19,007 bases of DNA from NCBI GenBank assembly GCA_025354965.1, contig JANXLW010000398.1:1-19007 (forward strand). Direction: 5' to 3'. The position numbers and the translations under genes were made by a program. Shown here one piece after another: positions 1 to 7,371 of this stretch. Every line of letters starts with the position of its first letter. Position 1 is the first letter of the stretch. Source of the DNA: Betaproteobacteria bacterium (lineage in GTDB: Bacteria > Pseudomonadota > Gammaproteobacteria > Burkholderiales > Burkholderiaceae_C). The notes beneath the pieces were generated by a model. It made no database searches. It saw nothing but the letters and a program-made list of their open reading frames with translations, and was not told the origin of the DNA.

Positions 1-216
1 GCGGCCCGGCTGGCTCGACACCGCATGATCGGGCGTGGCGAACACCAGCTCCGGGTTGGCCAGCGGCAGACCGCGCCCGGCAACATCGGCCAGCGCCGGC
101 GGACCCGACAGGTCGTGCAGCAAATGCCGGTCGATGTGCAGCAGCGCCCAGCCGTTGCCCAGGTCGCGAATCACGTGGGCGTCCCACAGTTTGTCGAAGA
201 GAGTTCGTGAAGTCAT
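1..216 (-). CDS. LeuC-like hydratase large subunit (N-terminal 72 residues, runs off the window)
   Basis: This is the first 72 codons of a minus-strand gene that continues past the left edge. The translation begins MTSRTLFDKLWDAHVIRDLG and continues through a HIDRHLLHD segment and an ATPDH segment. These are the conserved N-terminal features of the 3-isopropylmalate dehydratase large subunit (LeuC) of the aconitase superfamily, which hydrates or dehydrates C4-C7 dicarboxylates with a 4Fe-4S cluster. It is a paralogue of the LeuC-like gene at 3311-4717, whose N-terminus has the same layout (DQHVV, HIDRVMLHE, ATMDH). The ATG at 214-216 is preceded by an AAGGAAT ribosome-binding site. The cluster-ligand cysteines lie outside the window, so activity cannot be judged. 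It sits downstream of the lyase and Bug genes on the same strand, which fits a catabolic hydratase better than leucine biosynthesis. Confidence 0.85.
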   Translation of the reverse strand, partial: MTSRTLFDKLWDAHVIRDLGNGWALLHIDRHLLHDLSGPPALADVAGRGLPLANPELVFATPDHAVSSQPGR

Positions 217-240
217 GAGATTCATTCCTTATTCGTGTTA

Positions 241-353
241 CTCCCTCGCCCTGCTGGGGAGAGGGTGGGGGTGAGGGGCGACGGAGTTCGAACGGCCCAC
301 GCTGTTACCACTGTGCCGCCCTCACCCCTGCCCTCCCCCGGCGGGAGAGGGAG
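241..353. repeat. GC-rich REP-like inverted repeat between leuC-like and lyase genes
   Basis: Two arms, about 241-276 and 320-353, are imperfect reverse complements of each other. Each has a CTCCCTC end, a GGGGAG or GGGGGAG core and a GGGGTGAGG end, and about 43 bases separate them. The composition and layout resemble the REP/BIME-type intergenic repeats of proteobacteria. The right arm overlaps the last codons and the TGA stop (322-324) of the minus-strand lyase gene, so that protein's C-terminal SPAGGGQG tail is repeat-encoded. It may fold into an RNA stem between the two co-directional genes. Confidence 0.7.
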
Positions 354-1203
354 CATTGTTGAAGCGGGTGCGCAGCGCGTCCCATTCGTCGGCGCCGAAA
401 CGGCGGAAGGTTTCTGCCACCGAGCGGTTCATGCTCGGCGGCATGTTCGTGGCCTTGAGGTCGGCCAGCGCGGCGTCGCCGGCTTCGATCGCGGCCTTGA
501 GCATCAGCCCCGGCAGGATGGCGAGCTTGTAGCCCATCGCCTCGGCCTCGCGCAAATCAAAATTCGGCGTGCGCCCGCCCGGTACCACGTTGAGCAAGCA
601 CGGACCATGCACGCGCTTTGGCACGGCGGCGACTTCTTCGAGCGTTTGCGTCGCTTCGACGAAAGCCATGTCGGCGCCGGCGTCCAGCGCGGCATTGGCG
701 CGCCAGATGGCTTCGTCCATATCCATCAGGGCGCGCGCATCGGTGCGGGCGATGATGAAGAATTCTTTCGTACGGCGGGCTTCCACCGCCGCGCGAATCT
801 TGGAGACGAACTCCTCACGCGATATCACCACCTTGCCGTCCAGGTGCCCGCAGCGCTTGGGCGCGACCTGATCCTCGATGTGGATGGCGGCGACGCCGCG
901 CGCTTCGTATTCGCGAACGGTGCGCGTCACGTTCAGCTCGTTGCCATAACCGGTGTCGGCGTCGGCGATCAGGGGAACACTGATGGCGCGCGCCATGAGT
1001 GCCGCGTTATCGACCATCTCGGTCAGGGTGAGCAAGCCAAAGTCGGGGTAGCCGCGTGCTGCCGAGGTGCCCGCGCCAGTCATGTAGACGGCAGCGAAGC
1101 CGGCCTGTTCGATCAGCCGCGCGCCGATGCCGTCGTAGGCGCCGGGAGCGATGACCATGCCGGGGGCGGCGAGTTGCTGGCGAAGGCTGGAAACATCAGT
1201 CAT
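322..1203 (-). CDS. Isocitrate lyase/PEP mutase family lyase (oxaloacetate decarboxylase- or dimethylmalate lyase-like)
   Basis: A 293-residue TIM-barrel enzyme of the isocitrate lyase/phosphoenolpyruvate mutase superfamily. Visible signatures are GAYDGIGARL (21-30), the Mg-binding DADTGYGN (81-88) and the lyase motif PKRCGH with catalytic cysteine C118. Members cleave or decarboxylate 2-hydroxy dicarboxylates (2-methylisocitrate, 2,3-dimethylmalate, oxaloacetate). The exact substrate cannot be read from sequence. The ATG at 1201-1203 is chosen because MTDVSSLRQQ is the natural family N-terminus and a GGAA lies upstream; reading upstream to 1275 adds 24 non-homologous-looking residues. The last ~10 codons lie in a REP-like repeat, so the original C-terminus may have been altered. 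It sits between a Bug protein gene and a LeuC-like gene, and a paralogue occupies 2415-3305. Confidence 0.9.
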   Translation of the reverse strand: MTDVSSLRQQLAAPGMVIAPGAYDGIGARLIEQAGFAAVYMTGAGTSAARGYPDFGLLTLTEMVDNAALMARAISVPLIADADTGYGNELNVTRTVREYEARGVAAIHIEDQVAPKRCGHLDGKVVISREEFVSKIRAAVEARRTKEFFIIARTDARALMDMDEAIWRANAALDAGADMAFVEATQTLEEVAAVPKRVHGPCLLNVVPGGRTPNFDLREAEAMGYKLAILPGLMLKAAIEAGDAALADLKATNMPPSMNRSVAETFRRFGADEWDALRTRFNNAPSPAGGGQG

Positions 1204-1287
1204 AAAAAATTCCGGTTCATTTGGTGGTTTCAGGTTTGAGCGCCTGGCGCTGTTCTTGCACCTGGCCGCAGCCATGAAGCAATCGCT

Positions 1288-2283
1288 TTAGTCAGCGTGG
1301 ATGTTTCGCGAGCGGATCAAATTGGTCCAGGTCGTGCGTTCAGAAGTGATGAAGCGTTTGACTTCGGCGCGGCTGGTCGGATATTTCTCGCCGCCCGTGG
1401 CCTCGATGGCCTGGCTTACCGCCGGGTCGTCCAGCGATTTCGTCAGCGCGGCATTGAGTTTGTCGACCACATCGGCAGGCGCCTTGCTGGATACGACCAC
1501 GCAACCCCAGCTGTAGATGTCTATCGGTACACCGGCTTCGCGCAGGGTCGGCACATTGGGCAACTCCTTCACGCGCGTATTCGATGTCACGGCGAGGGCA
1601 CGCAGCTTGCCACCCTTGATGAACTGCAGCACCGACGAGTTCGCTGCGAACATCATCTGCGTCTGGCCACCGATGGTGTCGGTGACGGCCGGCGCATTCC
1701 CCCGGTACGGTACGTGCGTGACGCTGATTCCTGCCGTCTGCGCAAAAAGCTCGCCTGACAGGTGCGACGAGTTGCCGTTACCCGCGCTCGCGTAGTTAAG
1801 CTTGCCAGGTTCTTTCTTCGCGAGTGCGACCAGCTCGGCGACCGATTTGACCGGCAGCGCTGGATTGACCACCAGCACGTTGGGAAAGCGCACCACGCAG
1901 CCGACGGGTTCGAAGTCGCGTGCTGCGTCATAAGGCGGCTTGGCCATCATTGCTGGCGCGTTGATCTGGTCGGACGGGCCGCCCAGCATGATCGTGTAGC
2001 CGTCGCCGGGCCCACGGGCCAGCGCGGTCGCACCGACGGTGCCACCGGCACCGCCCTTGTTGTCGACCAGCACCGGTTGGCCAAACTGCTTTGCAAGGGT
2101 CTGGGCAAGCGCCCGCGCCATCACATCCGTCGTGCCTCCTGCCGGGTACGGCACCAGTAACGTAACTGCGCGCGAGGGAAAAGGCTCGGCTGACAAAGCC
2201 ACTGCGCAGGTAAGCAAAGCGGCGGCGCCTGCGACAGCACGGCGGATGAAAACCGCAGGTTCGATGACTGGAATAAGACCCAT
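1288..2283 (-). CDS. Bug/TctC-family periplasmic solute-binding protein
   Basis: A 331-residue member of the Bordetella uptake gene (Bug, TctC) family, the periplasmic receptors of tripartite tricarboxylate transporters, which bind carboxylates. Residues 1-32 form a signal peptide: RR at 14-15, a hydrophobic stretch, then ALSA. The mature protein opens with the family hallmarks FPSRAVTLLVPYPAGGTTDV and later GQPVLVDNKGGAGG, and carries LNYASAGNGNSSHLSGELF and HVPYRG. The ATG at 2281-2283 has an AGGAGA ribosome-binding site about 7 bases upstream; longer in-frame starts would destroy the signal peptide. No TctA/TctB membrane subunits are nearby, as is common for orphan Bug genes in Burkholderiales. 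It is likely the first gene of the minus-strand catabolic operon and supplies the substrate or senses it. Confidence 0.92.
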   Translation of the reverse strand: MGLIPVIEPAVFIRRAVAGAAALLTCAVALSAEPFPSRAVTLLVPYPAGGTTDVMARALAQTLAKQFGQPVLVDNKGGAGGTVGATALARGPGDGYTIMLGGPSDQINAPAMMAKPPYDAARDFEPVGCVVRFPNVLVVNPALPVKSVAELVALAKKEPGKLNYASAGNGNSSHLSGELFAQTAGISVTHVPYRGNAPAVTDTIGGQTQMMFAANSSVLQFIKGGKLRALAVTSNTRVKELPNVPTLREAGVPIDIYSWGCVVVSSKAPADVVDKLNAALTKSLDDPAVSQAIEATGGEKYPTSRAEVKRFITSERTTWTNLIRSRNIHAD

Positions 2284-2316
2284 TGCGAAATCTCCTGAGA
2301 AAGCAACTGAACCAGT

Positions 2317-2344
2317 ATTGTATGCAATAAATTTAATTTGTCTA
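2317..2344 (-). promoter_or_regulatory. Promoter and palindromic operator for the minus-strand Bug-lyase operon
   Basis: On the minus strand a -35-like TAGACA (plus coordinates 2339-2344) and a -10-like TACAAT (2317-2322) are separated by 16 bases and point at the gene starting at 2283. The -10 overlaps the perfect 12-base palindrome ATTGTATGCAAT (2317-2328), a plausible operator. The regulator is not encoded in the window; palindromes of this kind are common for GntR-type repressors, but that link is inference. Confidence 0.5.
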
Positions 2345-2352
2345 TATTTTTC

Positions 2353-2392
2353 TTGAAAATATTGCTTATAAAAGATATATTGCATGCATAAT
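2353..2392 (+). promoter_or_regulatory. Sigma-70-like promoter and operator for the plus-strand lyase-hydratase operon
   Basis: TTGAAA (2353-2358) and TATATT (2376-2381) are spaced by exactly 17 bases, a near-consensus sigma-70 promoter just upstream of the gene at 2415. The palindrome TGCATGCA (2381-2388), within ATTGCATGCATAAT (2379-2392), overlaps the -10 and the expected start point. It shares the ATTGyATGCA core with the site on the opposite promoter, suggesting that one repressor controls both arms. Confidence 0.6.
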
Positions 2393-2414
2393 AAGCCAAA
2401 GGACGGAACAACAC

Positions 2415-3305
2415 ATGCGCAAAACCACACAATTGAAGCAACTCATCCTGGCGCCCGAACTGCTGGTGATGCCCGGCGCCTTCGACCCGATCTCGGCGCG
2501 GATCATCCAGGAAGCCGGCTTTTCCGCGATCCAGTGCTCGGGCTACGGCATATCGGTCACCCGCCTCGGCTTGCCCGACTATGGCTTTCTAGGTATGCCC
2601 GACATGGTCGCTGCCACCCAGGGCATCGTCGACGCTGTCGACCTGCCCGTGATGGCCGACGGCGACACCGGCTTCGGCAATGCCGTCAACGCCTGGTATG
2701 CCGTGAAGGCCTTCGAGCGAATCGGCTGCGCCGGAGTCAACATCGAAGACCAGGTCATGCCCAAGCGGTGCGGGCACCTGGAGGGCAAGTCGATCGTTTC
2801 GATCGAGGAGGCTGTCGCGAAGATCAGGGCCTGTGCCGACGCGCGTGTGGATCCCGACTTCGTGATCAATGCGCGAACCGACGCGCTGGCAATCGGCGGC
2901 ATTGACGAGGTGATTCGTCGCGGTAATGCGTTCATGCAGGCCGGCGCGACGATGATCTTCATCGACGGCATGACCGACAAGGCGCTCGCGCGGCAGGCAG
3001 TACAAGGCATCAAAGGTCCGGTGGCGATCAATGTCGTCGAAGGCGGCAAGTCGCCGGGCCAGTTCACCTTCGCCGAAATGCAGGCGATGGGCCTGGCCCG
3101 CGTCAGCTTGCCCGGAACGCTCGTCCTCGCGGCGATCCAGGGCATGCGCGATGCGATCGCGGCCGTCAAAGCCAACGGCTATGCCGGCGGGCCGGGCGCG
3201 CGTCTCGCCGACTTCGGCGAGTTGAAACAGGTAACAGGCTTCGCCGAGGTCTTGACACTCGAAAAGAAGTACCTCGCCGACTTGCAACAATCGACAACGA
3301 GGTGA
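2415..3305 (+). CDS. Isocitrate lyase/PEP mutase family lyase (second copy)
   Basis: A 296-residue member of the same lyase superfamily as the gene at 322-1203. It has GAFDPISARI (21-30), the metal site ADGDTGFGN (81-89) and the PKRCGH motif with catalytic C119, followed by NARTDALA and NVVEGGKSP. Superfamily members split 2-hydroxy dicarboxylates into a 2-oxo acid and a shorter acid. It is the first gene of the plus-strand operon and overlaps the ribosome-binding site of the LeuC-like gene. That coupling to an aconitase-type hydratase is the arrangement expected for a hydrate-then-cleave pathway. The ATG at 2415 is preceded by AAAGGACGG. The two copies are clearly diverged, so they may handle related but different substrates or stereoisomers. 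Confidence 0.9.
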   Translation: MRKTTQLKQLILAPELLVMPGAFDPISARIIQEAGFSAIQCSGYGISVTRLGLPDYGFLGMPDMVAATQGIVDAVDLPVMADGDTGFGNAVNAWYAVKAFERIGCAGVNIEDQVMPKRCGHLEGKSIVSIEEAVAKIRACADARVDPDFVINARTDALAIGGIDEVIRRGNAFMQAGATMIFIDGMTDKALARQAVQGIKGPVAINVVEGGKSPGQFTFAEMQAMGLARVSLPGTLVLAAIQGMRDAIAAVKANGYAGGPGARLADFGELKQVTGFAEVLTLEKKYLADLQQSTTR

Positions 3306-3310
3306 CCGCC

Positions 3311-4717
3311 ATGCCAGCACAGCCGCGCAACATCATCGAGAAGATCTGGGACCAGCACGTGGTCGCCGATCTGGACAACAACCAGAGCTTGCTGCATATC
3401 GACCGCGTGATGCTGCACGAGCGGGCCGGGCCCAGCGTGTTCGCGGCGCTGCAGGAACAAGGCTGGCCGGTGGCGCGCCCGGACCTCGTCTACGCGACGA
3501 TGGACCATATCATCGACACGGTGCCTGGCCGCGGCGACGAAACCATGATGAAGGGCGGCAAGAGCTTCATCCAGGAAATGCGGGCGGGTGCTCTGCGCAA
3601 CGGCATACGCCTTTTCGACATCGGCGATGCGCGCCAAGGGATCACGCACGTGATTTCACCCGAGCAGGGCATCGCGCTGCCCGGCTGCACGCTCGTCTGC
3701 TGCGACAGCCATACCTGCACGATCGGCGGCATCGGTGCGCTGGCGTGGGGGATCGGCAGCAGCGAGGGCGAGCACGCGGTCGCGACGCAGACCCTAGCGC
3801 GATCGCGGCCCAAAACAATGCGCATCGAATTCACCGGGCGGCCTGGCCCGGGTGTCTCGGCCAAGGACCTGATCCTCGCGCTGCTTGCGAAATACAGCGC
3901 CACCGGCGGCGCTGGTCATGCGATCGAGTTCACGGGCGAAGCGATCCGCGCGCTCAGCGTCGAGGGTCGATTGACGATGTGCAACATGGCGGTGGAGTTC
4001 GGCGCCTGGACCGGGCTTATCGCGCCGGACGACATCACGTTTGAATGGCTTGCCGGCCGTCCGTTGACGCCTGCTGGAGCGCAGTGGGACGCAGCCGTTG
4101 CACACTGGCGCGCGCTTGCATCGGACGAGGATGCGCATTGGGACCGCCGGCTCGATCTTGACTGCAGCGGCCTGGCGCCGCAGGTCACGTGGGGAACGAA
4201 CCCGGGTCAAGTCTGTGCGATCGACGCGGGGGTGCCGGTGCTCACCGGCGCTGACTTCGAGCGCGCGCTTGCCTACATGGACTTGCGGGCCGGGCAGCCG
4301 CTGCTCGGCGAACCGGTCGATGCGGCCTTCATCGGCTCTTGCACCAACAGCCGCCTGCCCGATCTGCGCGCCGCCGCGCAGATCGTCAAGGGGCGCAGCG
4401 TGGCGCCCGGTGTGAAGGCGCTGGTCGTGCCGGGCTCGACCGAAGTGAAGCGCCTGGCCGAAGCCGAGGGGCTCGATCGCGTGTTTCTCGAGGCCGGCTT
4501 CGAGTGGCGCGAAAGCGGCTGCTCGCTGTGCTTCTACGCCGGCGGCGATAGCTTCGACCAGCCAGGCAAACCTGCGCGGCGTGTCATCACCAGCACGAAT
4601 CGAAACTTCGAGGCTCGCCAGGGTCCCGGCGTGCGCTCGCACTTGGCGAGTCCCGCGACCGTCGCAGCCTCGGCCATCGCCGGGTGCATCGCCGACCCGC
4701 GCGCCTACTTGAACTGA
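3311..4717 (+). CDS. LeuC-like aconitase-family hydratase, large subunit
   Basis: A 468-residue protein, the usual LeuC length. The three 4Fe-4S ligand cysteines are present: C344 in FIGSCTNSR, and C404 and C407 in ESGCSLC. STNRNFEARQGPG and SHLASPATVAASAI follow, typical of the LeuC C-terminus. The residues after the CxxC, usually LAMNND-like in biosynthetic LeuC, read FYAGGD here, and the N-terminal segment is HIDRVMLHERAGPSVF rather than the usual HEVTSPQAF type. Both suggest a substrate other than isopropylmalate, for example citraconate or dimethylmaleate (inference). The ATG at 3311 is preferred over GTG 3302 because GAGGTGA lies 5 bases upstream; that ribosome-binding site contains the stop codon of the preceding lyase. 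It is paired with the small subunit 14 bases downstream. Confidence 0.9.
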   Translation: MPAQPRNIIEKIWDQHVVADLDNNQSLLHIDRVMLHERAGPSVFAALQEQGWPVARPDLVYATMDHIIDTVPGRGDETMMKGGKSFIQEMRAGALRNGIRLFDIGDARQGITHVISPEQGIALPGCTLVCCDSHTCTIGGIGALAWGIGSSEGEHAVATQTLARSRPKTMRIEFTGRPGPGVSAKDLILALLAKYSATGGAGHAIEFTGEAIRALSVEGRLTMCNMAVEFGAWTGLIAPDDITFEWLAGRPLTPAGAQWDAAVAHWRALASDEDAHWDRRLDLDCSGLAPQVTWGTNPGQVCAIDAGVPVLTGADFERALAYMDLRAGQPLLGEPVDAAFIGSCTNSRLPDLRAAAQIVKGRSVAPGVKALVVPGSTEVKRLAEAEGLDRVFLEAGFEWRESGCSLCFYAGGDSFDQPGKPARRVITSTNRNFEARQGPGVRSHLASPATVAASAIAGCIADPRAYLN

Positions 4718-4731
4718 ACGAGAGACGGAGC

Positions 4732-5436
4732 ATGGAACAATTTATCCGCATCCAGGGCATCGCCGCGCCGCTGATGCGCGCCAACATCGACACCGATCTG
4801 CTGATTCCGTCCAAGGAGATGACTGGCACCGGCAAGCAGGGCTACGGCGAGAAGCTGCTGGCGCCTTGGCGCTACTTGACGGCTGCTGAGGCCGAACGAC
4901 AAGAGGACGTTCTGCGCGACGACCCGGTCCAAGAGCCCAGCCTTCAGCGCATCGAAAACCCCGAATTCGTTCTAAACCGCGCGCCGTTCCGCCAGGCGAC
5001 GGTACTCATAGTCGGCGCGAACTTCGGCAGCGGCTCGTCACGTGAGCAGGCTGTGTGGGCGCTGCGTCAGTTCGGATTTCGCTGCGTCATCGCTCCGTCT
5101 TTCGGCACCATCTTTCGCAACAACTGCTATCGCAATGGCGTACTGCCGGTGGTGCTGCCGCAAGAGCAGGTGCAGACCTTGGCGCAGGAGGCCGAGAGTG
5201 GGCGGTTGGTCCTCACCGTCGACTTGTCCGAATGCGCGATCTTTCATCCGGACGGCAGCCGCATCGGCTTCGTCGTCCCGCCAGGCGAACAAATGATGAT
5301 GCTCGAGGGGCTCGACGCGATCGGATTGACGTTGAAGCGCGGCGACGCGATCGAAGCATTCCAGCGCGCCGACCGCATCGCCCGACCCTGGATCTGGGCG
5401 CATGAGGCGCTCGCGGCCACTCCGGCAGCCGAGTGA
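4732..5436 (+). CDS. LeuD-like aconitase-family hydratase, small subunit
   Basis: A 234-residue protein, slightly longer than typical LeuD (about 200-215). It has the swivelling-domain signatures NIDTDLLIP and FGSGSSREQAVWAL (98 onward), then GFRCVIAPSFGTIFRNNCYRNG, all hallmarks of the small subunit that completes the active site of heterodimeric isopropylmalate isomerase-type enzymes. The loop after IP reads SKEMTGTGKQGYG instead of the usual KQFLKSIKRTGFG. This loop helps set substrate choice in the family, so a non-leucine substrate is likely (inference). The ATG at 4732 follows GAGAGACGGAG, and the gap to the large-subunit stop is only 14 bases, so the two are co-translated. Confidence 0.9.
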   Translation: MEQFIRIQGIAAPLMRANIDTDLLIPSKEMTGTGKQGYGEKLLAPWRYLTAAEAERQEDVLRDDPVQEPSLQRIENPEFVLNRAPFRQATVLIVGANFGSGSSREQAVWALRQFGFRCVIAPSFGTIFRNNCYRNGVLPVVLPQEQVQTLAQEAESGRLVLTVDLSECAIFHPDGSRIGFVVPPGEQMMMLEGLDAIGLTLKRGDAIEAFQRADRIARPWIWAHEALAATPAAE

Positions 5437-5546
5437 TCGACCGGCTCATCGGCAAACAACGCATCTTGAGGGCTTAACGATATGACACCGCCACATGGCC
5501 AACGTACTTCAGGCCCTTCAGTTTCATTCAACTTCCAGGAACCACC

Positions 5547-6281
5547 ATGAGCAGATTGGACATCAAGGGCGACGCGCGCCGCATATTCGACGTGGTCAAA
5601 AAGGGCGGCATTGCGATTTATCCCAACACCGTTGGATATGGGATGTGGGGAGCGACGCCGGAGGCCCTGCAACTGTGCTTTACCACGAAGCAACGCGGGG
5701 GCCACAAGCGCCACGCGATGGGCTGCGACGCACAGCTCCAACGCGAAATACATATCCTCGAACCCCGCCAACAGGACATGATCGAATGCATCTCGCAGGA
5801 CTACGATCTGCCGATCGGCGTTGTTGCCCCATATAGGCAAGATCATCCGCTCTTGCAAAAAGTTGATCCGAACCTGATGAAGGCCAGCACAGCCAAAGCC
5901 ACACTGGGGCTGCTGCTCAATGCCGGGCCGATTCACTCGGAAGTCGGACGGCTGAGTCGGGAAGAGGGAGTGCCTCTGTTCGGTTCGTCGGCCAACCTCA
6001 CAGGAACGGGGACGAAGTTCAGGGCAGAGGACATTCAGCCGGAAATACGAGCTATCGCTGACCTCGTCATCGACTATGGCTTGTGCAGATACCATAGCTA
6101 TAGGCGGTCAGCTACCGGCATCGACTTCACGACCATGCAGGTGATTCGCATCGGCTCTTGTTACGAGCTAATCTCCGACATTTTGAAACGCCGCTTCGGC
6201 GTCGATTTGCCGGTCGACCCCGGCCGCGATGCCTTGCCTTCCGGCCATCTCGATGAATTTGCGCTCAAGGACGACGACTGA
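5547..6281 (+). CDS. YrdC/Sua5-domain protein of unknown role in a catabolic operon
   Basis: A 244-residue protein with the YrdC (L-threonylcarbamoyladenylate synthase-like) fold. It shows YPNTVGYGMWG (25-35), corresponding to the family's YPTDTVYGLG; a basic stretch KQRGGHKRH (48-56) at the place of the KxRP motif; and SSANLTG (147-153), the classic SANxSG nucleotide-binding motif. Cellular YrdC/TsaC acts in tRNA t6A synthesis. The divergence of the first two motifs and the position between hydratase and Bug genes argue that this copy does something else, perhaps a carbamoyl/adenylyl transfer on a metabolite (speculative). The ATG is preceded by CAGGAA, six bases away. The 110 bases before it hold no gene; the next gene starts 2 bases after its stop. 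Confidence 0.75.
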   Translation: MSRLDIKGDARRIFDVVKKGGIAIYPNTVGYGMWGATPEALQLCFTTKQRGGHKRHAMGCDAQLQREIHILEPRQQDMIECISQDYDLPIGVVAPYRQDHPLLQKVDPNLMKASTAKATLGLLLNAGPIHSEVGRLSREEGVPLFGSSANLTGTGTKFRAEDIQPEIRAIADLVIDYGLCRYHSYRRSATGIDFTTMQVIRIGSCYELISDILKRRFGVDLPVDPGRDALPSGHLDEFALKDDD

Positions 6282-6283
6282 TC

Positions 6284-7279
6284 ATGGACTCGAACCTATT
6301 TGATCGCCGCAGGCGTACGCTCGTTGCGGGCGCCTCGGCAGGGGTCGCAATGTCGCTCGCGAGCTTGCGTGCACGCGCGCAGGACTGGCCGACCAAACCC
6401 ATTCGGCTGGTGATCGGCTACGCGGCGGGTGGAGGGGCCGACGCCACCGCGCGCCTGTTCACGCCGCAACTCGGGCAATTGCTCGGACAGCCGGTGGTCG
6501 TCGAGAACAAATCGGGCGCCAGCGGGACGCTGGCGCCCGCCGAGGTTTCACGTTCGGCGCCCGATGGCTATACGCTGACCCTGGTCGACAATGCGCCGTT
6601 GACGATCGTTCCAGTCATCCGAGCGCCGGGCTATGACCCGCTCACCGGCTTCACGCCGATCTCGATGGTGGTGGAAAGCGCGAACGTGCTGGTGACCTCG
6701 TCCGACTTCGCCGCGAACAACGTCCGCGAGCTGATCGAGATGCTGCGCAAAACGCCGGGGCGGCTCAACTATGCGTCGGGCGGCGCCGGCAGCCTTAGCC
6801 ACCTAGCTGCCGAACTGTTCAAGGTCCAAAGCAAGACCTTCGCGGTTCACGTCCCATACCGCGGAGCCGCGCCGGCCATCGCCGATCTGATCGGGGGACA
6901 GGTGCAGTTCGCCTTCCTCTCAGTGCCCGCGGTCAGCAGCTTCGTCAGCAGCAAAAGGCTCAAGGCGCTTGGCGTGACGACCGCGTCCCGGCATCCGTTA
7001 CTCCCGAACGTGCCGACGATCGCCGAGCAGGGGCTGCCTCGATACGAGGTGCGGGCCTGGCTGGCGCTCATGGGCCCACCCGAGATGCCCCCGCAGGTCG
7101 TCGCAGCGATCAGGAAATCGCTCGGCGAAACGCTTGCGATGCAGGCAGTGGTCTCCAGACTCGAGGGGCTCGGTCACACGATCTCTGCCGGAAAGGTCGA
7201 TGTGGGCCAACGCATTGCCGATGAGCTGGCTGTTTGGCGAAAACTCATTGCGGAGCAGAAGATCGTCTTCGATGTCTGA
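6284..7279 (+). CDS. Bug/TctC-family solute-binding protein (possible Tat signal)
   Basis: A 331-residue periplasmic receptor of the Bug/TctC family. The N-terminus has a twin-arginine-like start RRRRTLVAGASAG (8-20), a hydrophobic stretch and an ARA cleavage site near residue 32. The mature part begins WPTKPIRLVIGYAAGGGADA and continues with GQPVVVENKSGASGTLA, LNYASGGAGSLSHLAAELF and HVPYRGAAPA, the usual family landmarks. The start 2 bases after the YrdC gene indicates one operon. Together with the diverged Bug gene at 1288-2283 it suggests that both arms use periplasmic capture of carboxylates, although no membrane subunits of a tripartite transporter lie in the window. Confidence 0.92.
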   Translation: MDSNLFDRRRRTLVAGASAGVAMSLASLRARAQDWPTKPIRLVIGYAAGGGADATARLFTPQLGQLLGQPVVVENKSGASGTLAPAEVSRSAPDGYTLTLVDNAPLTIVPVIRAPGYDPLTGFTPISMVVESANVLVTSSDFAANNVRELIEMLRKTPGRLNYASGGAGSLSHLAAELFKVQSKTFAVHVPYRGAAPAIADLIGGQVQFAFLSVPAVSSFVSSKRLKALGVTTASRHPLLPNVPTIAEQGLPRYEVRAWLALMGPPEMPPQVVAAIRKSLGETLAMQAVVSRLEGLGHTISAGKVDVGQRIADELAVWRKLIAEQKIVFDV

Positions 7280-7290
7280 ACGACAACACG

Positions 7291-7319
7291 TGTTGCCGCC
7301 GACCGAAAACTGAGCCAGG
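7291..7319. mobile_element. IS21-family left terminus (remnant)
   Basis: The sequence starts TGTTGCCGCCGACCG and continues with AAAACTGAGCCAGG. This matches my recollection of IS21-family ends (TGTT...AAAACTGACCCA), and it lies ~50 bases before a broken istA gene, where the left terminus should be. No matching right end or istB is seen in the window. Confidence 0.55.
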
Positions 7320-7371
7320 TGTTTTACTCGATCTGCTTGATTTTTAGGCAGGCGCAAACGGGGTGATCACC

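Noticed and set aside
235..1239. Plus-strand 334-codon frame opposite the first lyase
   Set aside because: The minus strand shows DADTGYGN and PKRCGH motifs; the plus frame reads through the REP-like repeat and has no recognisable domain.
3794..4642. Long minus-strand open frame opposite the LeuC-like gene
   Set aside because: It is a shadow of a well-supported aconitase-family gene, with low-complexity Arg/Ala-rich translation.
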